From Bacteroidota bacterium (lineage in GTDB: Bacteria > Bacteroidota > Bacteroidia > Bacteroidales > UBA10428): a DNA stretch of 64,000 nt. A model generated the notes under the pieces. The model made no database searches and was not told the DNA's origin. It was given only the letters and a program-made list of their open reading frames with translations. The DNA lies in assembly GCA_023442525.1 (NCBI GenBank), contig JAEZZA010000010.1:124001-188000 (forward strand), read 5' to 3'. Within the stretch, counting starts at the first letter, position 1; every line of letters begins with the position of its first letter. This document shows, piece by piece, positions 1-7,276 of this stretch. The position numbers and the translations under genes are program-made.

Positions 1-1491
1 GGCTATATTCCCACAGGCTGGTATCCTACCTGTGTAAGAGTGGCTAACAAAAATATCTTTGTTTCGAACGGAAAAGGTGTTACCTCAAAAGCCAATCCTT
101 ACGGGCCCAATCCGGCCGGCAGGCAGAATGATGTCCGGTACCAGAAGGGCAGCACTTCGGAGGTGGTTAAGGAACAGTATATCGGAGGACTTTTCAGGGG
201 AACACTGAATATTTTGAAGGAGCCCGATGGAAATCAGCTGGCAGTATATTCACAGGCAGTATACAATAATACTCCATATACTGATAAAAGCGATTACCGG
301 TCGGAAGGGCAGAAAGGCAATCCTGTTCCCATGAGAGTGGGCGACCCGTCTCCAATAAAATACGTGTTTTATGTGATTAAGGAAAACCGGACTTACGACC
401 AGGTACTGGGCGACATGCCAGAGGGCAATGGCGATACCAGCCTCGTACTTTTCGGCGAAAGGATAAGCCCGAACCATCATGCCCTTGCCAGGGAATTCGT
501 ATTGCTTGACAATTTCTATGTGGATGGTGAGGTAAGTGCGGATGGTCATAACTGGACCATGGGTGCTTATGCAACTGATTATATCGAAAAAAACTGGCCG
601 ACAAGCTATGGTGATCGTGGAGGGGACTACGATTCGGAAGGATCCCGTGAAATTGCCAATAATAAGCAATACTTCTGGGATTTATGCAAACAGTACGGGG
701 TATCGTACCGAAGCTATGGTGAATTCACCGACGGGAGTAAAGCCACTATCCCTGTCCTCTACGATCATTTCTGTACCTATTTTACCAGTTGGGATCAAAG
801 AGTGAGAGATACCACGAGATTTTACCAGTGGAAACGCGATTTCGACTCATTGCTTGCCATTAACAAGGTACCGCGTTTCAATACGGTACGGTTTATTAAC
901 GACCATACCGAAGGGTTGAGTTACGGGCGGCCAACACCATTTGCCCACATGGCCGATAACGATCTGGCCTTGGGAATGTTTGTGGATTACCTCAGTCATT
1001 GCCCGATCTGGAACGAATGTGCGATTTTTATTGTTGAGGATGATGCACAAAATGGCCCTGATCATGTGGATGCACACCGTTCGGTTGCCCTGTTGGCCGG
1101 AGGCTTTGTAAAGCAGGGTTTTGTTGATCATACCATGTATTCCACTTCCTCCATACTTCGAACCATGGAATTAATTCTGGGACTGCCTCCCATGAGCCAG
1201 TACGACGCTTCGGCTACTCCATTGTGGCGTTGTTTCAACAAGACAGCCACACATCCTCCCTATAAAGTGAAGCCCATCCATGTTGATTTGAACGATCGGA
1301 ATACGGTCATCAGCAAATGGTCGGAAATGAGCGAGAGCTTTAATTTTGCTATTGAAGACCGGGCTCCCGACGATCTGTTCAACCAGGTTATCTGGAAGGC
1401 AGTGAAGGGTCTTGATGCCGAATGTCCTCCTCCGGTTCACGCGGCATTCTTTGCACCGGGCGACTCAGATGAAGACGGAGATGACGATTAG
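1..1491 (+). CDS. Phosphoesterase / alkaline-phosphatase-fold protein, 5' end outside window
   Basis: The frame is open from base 1, so the N-terminus lies upstream and about 496 residues are seen. The protein resembles the C-terminal phosphoesterase domain (PF04185 type, alkaline phosphatase superfamily) of Bacteroidota proteins that often carry an upstream YncE-like beta-propeller. Family signatures include VIKENRTYDQVLGDMPEGN (first methionine of the visible part as residue 1, about 112-130), a DGHNWTMGAYATDYIEKNWP stretch, VEDDAQNGPDHVDAHRS and the C-terminal PMSQYDASATPLW. Such enzymes are normally exported and cleave phosphoester or phospholipid head groups; the substrate cannot be read from sequence. 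The last residues are strongly acidic (DSDEDGDDD). The next gene starts 174 bases later, so linkage with it is uncertain. Confidence 0.85.
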   Translation, partial: GYIPTGWYPTCVRVANKNIFVSNGKGVTSKANPYGPNPAGRQNDVRYQKGSTSEVVKEQYIGGLFRGTLNILKEPDGNQLAVYSQAVYNNTPYTDKSDYRSEGQKGNPVPMRVGDPSPIKYVFYVIKENRTYDQVLGDMPEGNGDTSLVLFGERISPNHHALAREFVLLDNFYVDGEVSADGHNWTMGAYATDYIEKNWPTSYGDRGGDYDSEGSREIANNKQYFWDLCKQYGVSYRSYGEFTDGSKATIPVLYDHFCTYFTSWDQRVRDTTRFYQWKRDFDSLLAINKVPRFNTVRFINDHTEGLSYGRPTPFAHMADNDLALGMFVDYLSHCPIWNECAIFIVEDDAQNGPDHVDAHRSVALLAGGFVKQGFVDHTMYSTSSILRTMELILGLPPMSQYDASATPLWRCFNKTATHPPYKVKPIHVDLNDRNTVISKWSEMSESFNFAIEDRAPDDLFNQVIWKAVKGLDAECPPPVHAAFFAPGDSDEDGDDD

Positions 1492-1647
1492 CCTCCGTTG
1501 TTAATTCATCAATATAAAATTTTTTATTATTTCTTCCTGATCTTTTTTTGACAGGGTTTGTTATACCATTCCTGTTTGCAATTTCATTTCCATTTCTCCG
1601 GTAAATCTGCCGGAAAATTCCATATCTCTTCATTTTCCTGTTAAGAA

Positions 1648-1668
1648 CCTTAAACCTGAATCGATATG
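1648..1668 (+). promoter_or_regulatory. Start-proximal leader motif CCTTAAACCTGAATCGATATG
   Basis: These 21 bases end with the ATG of the 802-aa protein. A copy with 19 of 21 identical bases ends with the ATG of the 453-aa gene of the same cluster (5883-5903), and looser versions precede 7277 and the gene remnant at 22443. There is no Shine-Dalgarno sequence, so this may act as a translation-initiation element or a transcript-leader element. The function is inference. Confidence 0.4.
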
Positions 1669-4074
1669 AATAAGGAAGTATTCAATTTTGAAACCCCTTT
1701 CTCAGATGTTTTTGTGCAACGTGAAGAGCCCGGAAGTAACGGGTCATCAGAGAATATTAGTCCTGCTTCTTCTTTTGAAACACCCTTCCTGAAGACTTTT
1801 GAAACTGCGGAAGGTCAAACAATCCAGAATCCTTTTGCTCAGGAAACTGCGGGTTTATTGTCCGAACTTGAAGATCATGAGTTCACGAGAAACCTTTATG
1901 ATCTTGCTTCGGAACTTGAGGACACCTGGCTTCCACTGATTACTCACGAAACTGCCTTAGAAGAAAACTTCATTCCCTTCGCCACGCGTCAGGCTGCTGA
2001 TTATTTCAGGCCGCTGATAAAAGCGGGCGACAGAATGTTTGATCGTATATCCAGGAATCTGTCACATGAGCACTTCACTTCACTTTCCGAAAGTGAACAG
2101 GATACAGTTCTGGATGAATTCCGGCCTGATTCGGAAGGGCTTACTCCTGTGCAGGAGCAGTTCCTCGGCTCTGTGTTTAAGAAAGTAAAAGGCGCGGTTA
2201 AAGCAGGTATTAAAGCGGTTGGAAAAATACTGCCGGTGAATATTATACTTGGTAAATTAAAAGGACTGATTAAGCCTCTTCTTGACCGGGTATTAAAGTT
2301 TGCCATCGGAAAGCTTCCGAAGAACCTGCAGCCCTACGCACAAACCTTGTCGGGTAAAATAAAGCTTGAGGTCACCGGTGAAGATGTAATATCTTCCGAA
2401 ACCATTGCTTCATCAGGTGATATTGATGGCATTCAGACTGAATTCGATGGTGAAATTGCGCAATTGGTATTTGCACCTGATGAAACCGAGGCTGAATGGT
2501 TTATTAAAGAATATGAAACAGGTATAGCCGAAGATGAGGATTTTACCGGAACTTCAATCGAACCGGCCCGCCGGCAACTCATCACAGAATTGTCGGAACT
2601 TGGTCCCGGTGAAAGTCCTGCCCCGGCTATAGAACGATTCCTGCCTGCAGTGATGGCATTGCGCCCTGTCATTAAGATGGGAATCTCCGTTATAGGACGT
2701 CCAAAGATCATCAAATTTCTGGCCGGATTACTGGCAAAGCTTGTGGAGAAGTACGTTCCCAGAAACGTGGTTCAGCCCCTCGCTTCCAGTATTATTGATA
2801 CAGGAATGAAAGCTATCGGATTCGAAACTCCGGAAACCAAGGGTCCTGAGGCAGGTTATGAAGCTCTTGTCAATACTATTGAAGATACGGTAAGGAATCT
2901 GAATCCCACTTCCGAAGCAGAAGCCGGCGATGAGGAAGAGCTTACTCTTCAACTACTCGAAGCGTTTGAAAATGCTGCGGTGAATAATTTTCCGTCGCAA
3001 TATATTAAGGAAGAGTTAAGAAAAACGGTTCAGCCCGGAGTCTGGGTGCTTAAGCCCAGGGGTGATACCCGGCGATCGTACAAAAAATACACTACCATAT
3101 TTACTGCTGCCATTGATCCCGAAAAGGCCCGTACAATTCTTACTTTCCGCGATCTGCCACTAGCGAACTTTCTGCGCGATAAGCTGGGCCTTGACCCGTC
3201 GAAAACTGTTCAGGCCAAAGTTCATCTGTTTGAGTCAATACCCGGAACAAAGCTCAACCAGATCAACAAACACGAGAATCTTAAAGGACTTAATTCCTCG
3301 ATCAAATATTCCTGGATTCAACTTCATCCCCTTACAAAGCAGGCTGCTTCGGTGCTGCTTAATGAACCGGGACTTGGCAAGGATTTCCCGAAGAAATTCA
3401 CCATGCGTCGGCAACAGATAGCAGTGGGACAGCGCTTCTATTACCTGGAAATTGAAGGGGCTAATCTGAGAAGAGGTAATCAGCCGGGCGTAAACCGGCC
3501 GGCACATTCTGACGATGTCCGGGGAACAATTGATTTTATTAAATCCACTGTAAGTATCAACTACTACTTCAGTGAGGAACAGTCAAAGACTATAGTTGAA
3601 AAATTAAACACCAACGATTTCACCGGAGCACTGATTGGAGTTAAAAGTTCTGTAAAGGGAGTTCTCAGGCAGATGCTTACGGGAAACCTTTCAGGCAAGG
3701 TGAAGATTGTACATGAAACTTTCCCCTATATGTATGTTGACAAATTTACAGAGGGTGAAGGAGGCATTCGGGGAGTTGCCAAAGGCATTCTGACCGGTGT
3801 GCTTGAGAACGTCGTCAGGATAATTACCGAAAAGGCATTTGAAGGATTGCGTGACTTTATGCGAACGCGCTCAGCCGAATTCAGAAAAGCCCAGGCCGAA
3901 CCGGAGGACGGGTTGACCCTGATTATCAGTTGGAATAATGTGGCCGGATTATCGGGATTGAAATCTCTGATCACCGGAATCAGCACTGGACAACTCATAA
4001 ATCCTGCCATGATAAGGGATTTGAAACCCGGAACACCGGAAATCAGGGTAATTGCAGGAAAGAAATTTCAATGA
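1666..4074 (+). CDS. 802-aa protein with ETPF tags and two amphipathic modules (cargo-like, unknown family)
   Basis: No enzyme family was recognised. The N-terminus has no signal peptide and carries short repeated tags: FETPFSDVF (8-16), FETPFLKTF (37-45) and NPF (55-57), followed by two acidic ELED segments (67-70 and 83-86). Two modules rich in Lys, Gly, Ile and Leu that should form amphipathic helices follow at about 169-230 (starting FKKVKGAVKAGIKAVGK) and 328-385. They have similar layout (a GKLKGLIKPLL- or AGLLAKLV-type segment, then a proline-containing P.NLQP or P.NVVQP turn), as if duplicated. The C-terminal half (about 440-802) looks globular, with mixed beta and helical segments. 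It is the first gene of a tightly spaced five-gene set whose members all lack signal peptides. A role as carrier or membrane-contacting part of an exported complex is inference. Confidence 0.75.
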   Translation: MNKEVFNFETPFSDVFVQREEPGSNGSSENISPASSFETPFLKTFETAEGQTIQNPFAQETAGLLSELEDHEFTRNLYDLASELEDTWLPLITHETALEENFIPFATRQAADYFRPLIKAGDRMFDRISRNLSHEHFTSLSESEQDTVLDEFRPDSEGLTPVQEQFLGSVFKKVKGAVKAGIKAVGKILPVNIILGKLKGLIKPLLDRVLKFAIGKLPKNLQPYAQTLSGKIKLEVTGEDVISSETIASSGDIDGIQTEFDGEIAQLVFAPDETEAEWFIKEYETGIAEDEDFTGTSIEPARRQLITELSELGPGESPAPAIERFLPAVMALRPVIKMGISVIGRPKIIKFLAGLLAKLVEKYVPRNVVQPLASSIIDTGMKAIGFETPETKGPEAGYEALVNTIEDTVRNLNPTSEAEAGDEEELTLQLLEAFENAAVNNFPSQYIKEELRKTVQPGVWVLKPRGDTRRSYKKYTTIFTAAIDPEKARTILTFRDLPLANFLRDKLGLDPSKTVQAKVHLFESIPGTKLNQINKHENLKGLNSSIKYSWIQLHPLTKQAASVLLNEPGLGKDFPKKFTMRRQQIAVGQRFYYLEIEGANLRRGNQPGVNRPAHSDDVRGTIDFIKSTVSINYYFSEEQSKTIVEKLNTNDFTGALIGVKSSVKGVLRQMLTGNLSGKVKIVHETFPYMYVDKFTEGEGGIRGVAKGILTGVLENVVRIITEKAFEGLRDFMRTRSAEFRKAQAEPEDGLTLIISWNNVAGLSGLKSLITGISTGQLINPAMIRDLKPGTPEIRVIAGKKFQ

Positions 4075-4081
4075 TGATCTG

Positions 4082-5347
4082 ATGGAAACCACTAAAATCA
4101 ATCCTGTATTTACTACTCTGAACCGGCAGGTAAATCACTGGCGGCAGGCAGCTCTGAAACTGAAAGAATTCGAAAGCCTTGCATCGGATATTGGCTGGCA
4201 TGGTCTTGATTACAAAATATCAGCACTTATTAAAAGCACGCTTCACAAGAGTGTGGAAGCTGTCCTAACACATGCCGAATTGCTAAAAGAGAGGATCGAG
4301 ACCTTGTCGGATAAAGATGAAATTCCGGGAAGCCTGATGCAGGATCTGCTGTCACTCAGAACCCGGTACCTTAAGGCCGAGGAGACCATTCATTTCTATA
4401 CTACGGCAATTAATTCCCGAACCACTCCCAATGTAGCGGCAATGCTCAGGGCCTGCGATATTCTCTGTCTCAGAAGCATGAGATCCCTGCTCGACCAGTT
4501 GAATATTTCTTCACCCTACGTGATGACCTATGTTCAGTACGGAGTAGGGGCATCGATTCTAAAGGCCAATTTGCGGTTATGGGATGGTAACATGAGTTCG
4601 GTTGCCGCGGTTAAAGTAACACGTCACAATTTGTTCCGCCCTACCGCCATCATCCATGAAACGGGGCACCAAATATCTCACCTGGTTAACTGGAATTCGG
4701 AACTGGCCTCGGCATTCATGAATTTACCGGGCAATCATCCTGAAGCTGCAAAATCGGCATTTGCTTCGTGGGCGAGCGAGATGGCCGCCGATGCGTTTGC
4801 ATTTGTTCATTGCGGTTATGCATCAACGGCTGCTCTCCACGATGTGATTTGTGGCAATCCGGAGTCAGTATTTGCCTATCATTTCAGAGATCCTCATCCG
4901 GTAGGGTATGTGCGGGTATTACTGAATATCGAAATGTGCAGACAGTTATACGGTGCCGGTCCCTGGGATGAACTTGAGGCTTCATTTAAATTCAGCTATA
5001 ATCTTGATAAAGGCGGGCATGCTTCCGAAGACCTGATCCGTATCTGTCTGGCCGCTTTGCCTGATGCGGTTCAGTTGATTTTGGAACGACCATACAGGGC
5101 ATTTGGTACCAAATCACTCACAGCATTAATCGATCCTGAGGCAGTTAGCCCGCAATCGCTTTTAAAACTGCAGAACGCTGCGGGCGACGCCTTATATACG
5201 TCCCATGCCTGGATATGGAGAGAATGCATCAGGCTCCTGGCTCATAATGGGTACCTGATTGCACTTGGCAGGGGCGATTTGGCATCATTGTATAAACAGC
5301 AGGAGCAATGGATGATACGGCTGGGCTTTTCCACGGAATTAAACTAA
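4082..5347 (+). CDS. Putative zinc metallopeptidase with HETGH motif
   Basis: The first in-frame ATG (4082) lies 8 bases after the stop of the previous gene and gives 421 residues. A TTG at 4052 would add ten residues and overlap that gene, which is less likely. The core motif is IIHETGHQISHL (HETGH at about 192-196), the HExxH zinc site of many metallopeptidases, followed by SWASEMAADAFAF, where Glu233 or Asp237 could be the third ligand as in gluzincin-like sites. There is no signal peptide or membrane segment. The N-terminal 130 residues are helical. The family could not be named. Its place between two cargo-like proteins suggests it acts as a protease on a target or as a processing enzyme for neighbouring proteins. 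That role is inference. Confidence 0.75.
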   Translation: METTKINPVFTTLNRQVNHWRQAALKLKEFESLASDIGWHGLDYKISALIKSTLHKSVEAVLTHAELLKERIETLSDKDEIPGSLMQDLLSLRTRYLKAEETIHFYTTAINSRTTPNVAAMLRACDILCLRSMRSLLDQLNISSPYVMTYVQYGVGASILKANLRLWDGNMSSVAAVKVTRHNLFRPTAIIHETGHQISHLVNWNSELASAFMNLPGNHPEAAKSAFASWASEMAADAFAFVHCGYASTAALHDVICGNPESVFAYHFRDPHPVGYVRVLLNIEMCRQLYGAGPWDELEASFKFSYNLDKGGHASEDLIRICLAALPDAVQLILERPYRAFGTKSLTALIDPEAVSPQSLLKLQNAAGDALYTSHAWIWRECIRLLAHNGYLIALGRGDLASLYKQQEQWMIRLGFSTELN

Positions 5348-5378
5348 TTATACAATAATAAATATAAAACTGACAACA

Positions 5379-5873
5379 ATGATTAAGACAGCAACACCTT
5401 CGGTACAGCAGGATGCGTCTACCGAAAAATCGGGATATTCTAAAGATGTCGAAAGTTCAACCAGACAATCTGGTTCGAAAGAGCTAACTGTAAAGCAATC
5501 TCCATCAGCAAAAGATCAGGGGGTGGTAATTGAGCAATATACAACTCAAGCGACAATTTCTCCATCATATTCACAACTTCTTCAGGAGCTTGAAGAAAAG
5601 AAAAATCTTCTTCAGGTTTGGGAGGAAAAGCTGAACGAGTATATGAGAGATCCGAATAACGCCGACAAAGTGGTGAATTACCTTACGTCGCTTCAGTATC
5701 TGAGGAATAAAGTCAGCGAACTGAGTTCTCAGCTCGGCATTATGTCGGTATCATCCAACGGCTTTTCGTTTCAAGATAACCAATCGGTTTTGCAAAGTTC
5801 CTCAGTACGCAGAAAAGACAAAGAAGCACTTCGGGATATTAACAGGCCGAAAAATGATAATAATCCCAGATAG
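5379..5873 (+). CDS. Small coiled-coil protein of the 1.7-9.8 kb cluster
   Basis: This 164-residue protein has a low-complexity Ser/Thr/Gln/Lys-rich N-terminal third, then a helical segment with heptad character at about 65-125 (SQLLQELEEKKNLLQVWEEK and LRNKVSELSSQL), and a charged, Asn-rich C-terminus. There is no signal peptide, membrane segment or recognised domain. It starts 31 bases after the metallopeptidase gene and ends 27 bases before the 453-aa gene, so it is probably co-transcribed. A structural, adaptor or chaperone role for a larger partner is possible. Only the coiled-coil tendency is read from the sequence. Confidence 0.65.
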   Translation: MIKTATPSVQQDASTEKSGYSKDVESSTRQSGSKELTVKQSPSAKDQGVVIEQYTTQATISPSYSQLLQELEEKKNLLQVWEEKLNEYMRDPNNADKVVNYLTSLQYLRNKVSELSSQLGIMSVSSNGFSFQDNQSVLQSSSVRRKDKEALRDINRPKNDNNPR

Positions 5874-5882
5874 TAAATAATA

Positions 5883-5903
5883 CCTTAAACCTAAATTGAT
5901 ATG
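5883..5903 (+). promoter_or_regulatory. Second copy of the start-proximal leader motif
   Basis: CCTTAAACCTAAATTGATATG ends with the ATG of the 453-aa gene and matches the element at 1648-1668 at 19 of 21 positions. The two genes share no obvious protein similarity at their N-termini, so the match is not carried over from coding duplication. It may be a conserved initiation or leader element. Confidence 0.4.
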
Positions 5904-7262
5904 GACTTAATTAATAATCTCCTGTATACGTCGAGGAATATAACTTATTCACTCGCATTGGATAGCAACAACAAGCCAGTTGTTAAAGGCTCTTTTAATC
6001 CGGTTAATCCCGAATTTACTTTGCTTGATGGTTCACTTGCCGAATCGTTGAAGCCACTGAAACGTGAATCGTATTTTTCATATAATATTAAAGAAATCGA
6101 AGAATTCTGTTCTGCCGACGATCCGGATTTTCTTGAGAAATCGATCCAGAAACACTGGGCAGATATTGTGGATGGCAGGTCGTATACCGAAACAGCGCCA
6201 CCGTTCAACGGGTCCACAGTTTTTTATTCCCCCTTCAGGAGTCGGCCAACCGAGTCAAACCCGCTGGGCGACCTCATTCCTCCCTATCACCTGATATATG
6301 CCTACCTGGTTGAAAACACACGCTGTGTACAGATTTTTGAAAAACTTCTTTACCTGTATATGCACGATGAAAAGCTTAATAAGGCTACTACTCCGGATAA
6401 CAGAAAGGCCTTTCAATGGATGATCAATACAGAAGATTTGTTTTTCAAATATTTACCGAACACAAGCTACCGCAATATCAAGAGCGATGTCCGGCAATCT
6501 CCCGATGCCACCCGGCGGAATGCTTATTACCGGATGTTTGGAATGGACCTGGCATTTGGTGATCCGGTGAACAATAGTCCTGTGAATTATTTTAAAGCCG
6601 AATTCAACAATCAATCTTTCATTCAGCAGTTTGAAAGATTTCTTTCTGAAGTCTGGCAGGCTTACGTGAATGCAAGCAACACTTCGGGCGCAAATACTAC
6701 CGACATGTTTACCATTGTCGACACTGCACAGAAAATTCAGGAGATGCTTATGGCACGTCGTACAACTGAAACCAATTTTAATAATTACAGGTATTTCAAT
6801 CTTTCCAGGGAGGAATATTCTTCAGTTGTTATGATGTCGTGGCTTTTTGAGGTGCTTACTTATGATTCGCCACTTGTTAACTTCCTTCGCTGCAACGGTA
6901 ATACTCCGGGTGAACGGTTGATCAATATAGGGAATAAGGTTGGACTGCCGGCTCACAGCAAGTCGGAAGGATTATTTGATATAGCCCCTCCTATGAATAC
7001 CCTGTTGAGAAGGATTGAACTGGGAGACTATAATCAGGATAATGCCACCGAGGTGGAAGCTATCATCAAGAGTCAGAAGAATGACCTGCCAAATGGCGAT
7101 CCGCGCAGGCGTGCCCTGGACGATTTGTTGCTTATCATTAACAACTGGGAAAAGGCAACAGGCCACAGGATCAAGAATCCTGCCACTGAACTTTCCACAG
7201 CCGGTGTTAAATCGCACCAGAATGGAAGTACAGGTAAAAAACCAGCAGTGGTTTTAACTTAA
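5901..7262 (+). CDS. 453-aa protein of unknown family in the cargo-like cluster
   Basis: No known domain was recognised. The protein is mostly helical, with many aromatic and Asn residues in the middle (about 110-330) and no signal peptide or membrane helix. The C-terminus is a disordered Ser/Gly/Lys tail (NGSTGKKPAVVLT). It contains a conserved-looking GDPRRRALDDLLLIINNWE stretch at about 397-415. The gene is preceded by the CCTTAAACCT leader motif and ends 14 bases before the 851-aa fusion gene, so both are probably on one transcript. Given its neighbours it could be a cargo, an adaptor or a structural component. No function is claimed. Confidence 0.7.
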   Translation: MDLINNLLYTSRNITYSLALDSNNKPVVKGSFNPVNPEFTLLDGSLAESLKPLKRESYFSYNIKEIEEFCSADDPDFLEKSIQKHWADIVDGRSYTETAPPFNGSTVFYSPFRSRPTESNPLGDLIPPYHLIYAYLVENTRCVQIFEKLLYLYMHDEKLNKATTPDNRKAFQWMINTEDLFFKYLPNTSYRNIKSDVRQSPDATRRNAYYRMFGMDLAFGDPVNNSPVNYFKAEFNNQSFIQQFERFLSEVWQAYVNASNTSGANTTDMFTIVDTAQKIQEMLMARRTTETNFNNYRYFNLSREEYSSVVMMSWLFEVLTYDSPLVNFLRCNGNTPGERLINIGNKVGLPAHSKSEGLFDIAPPMNTLLRRIELGDYNQDNATEVEAIIKSQKNDLPNGDPRRRALDDLLLIINNWEKATGHRIKNPATELSTAGVKSHQNGSTGKKPAVVLT

Positions 7263-7276
7263 TCTAAACCCGGAAT

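Noticed and set aside
847..1131. Open frame on the minus strand inside the phosphoesterase gene
   Set aside because: It lies fully within a well-supported gene, has no domain or signal and no separate promoter; it is a reading-frame shadow.
4052..4081. TTG start at 4052 for the metallopeptidase gene
   Set aside because: It would overlap the previous gene by 23 bases, and the first ATG at 4082 sits just after that gene's stop.
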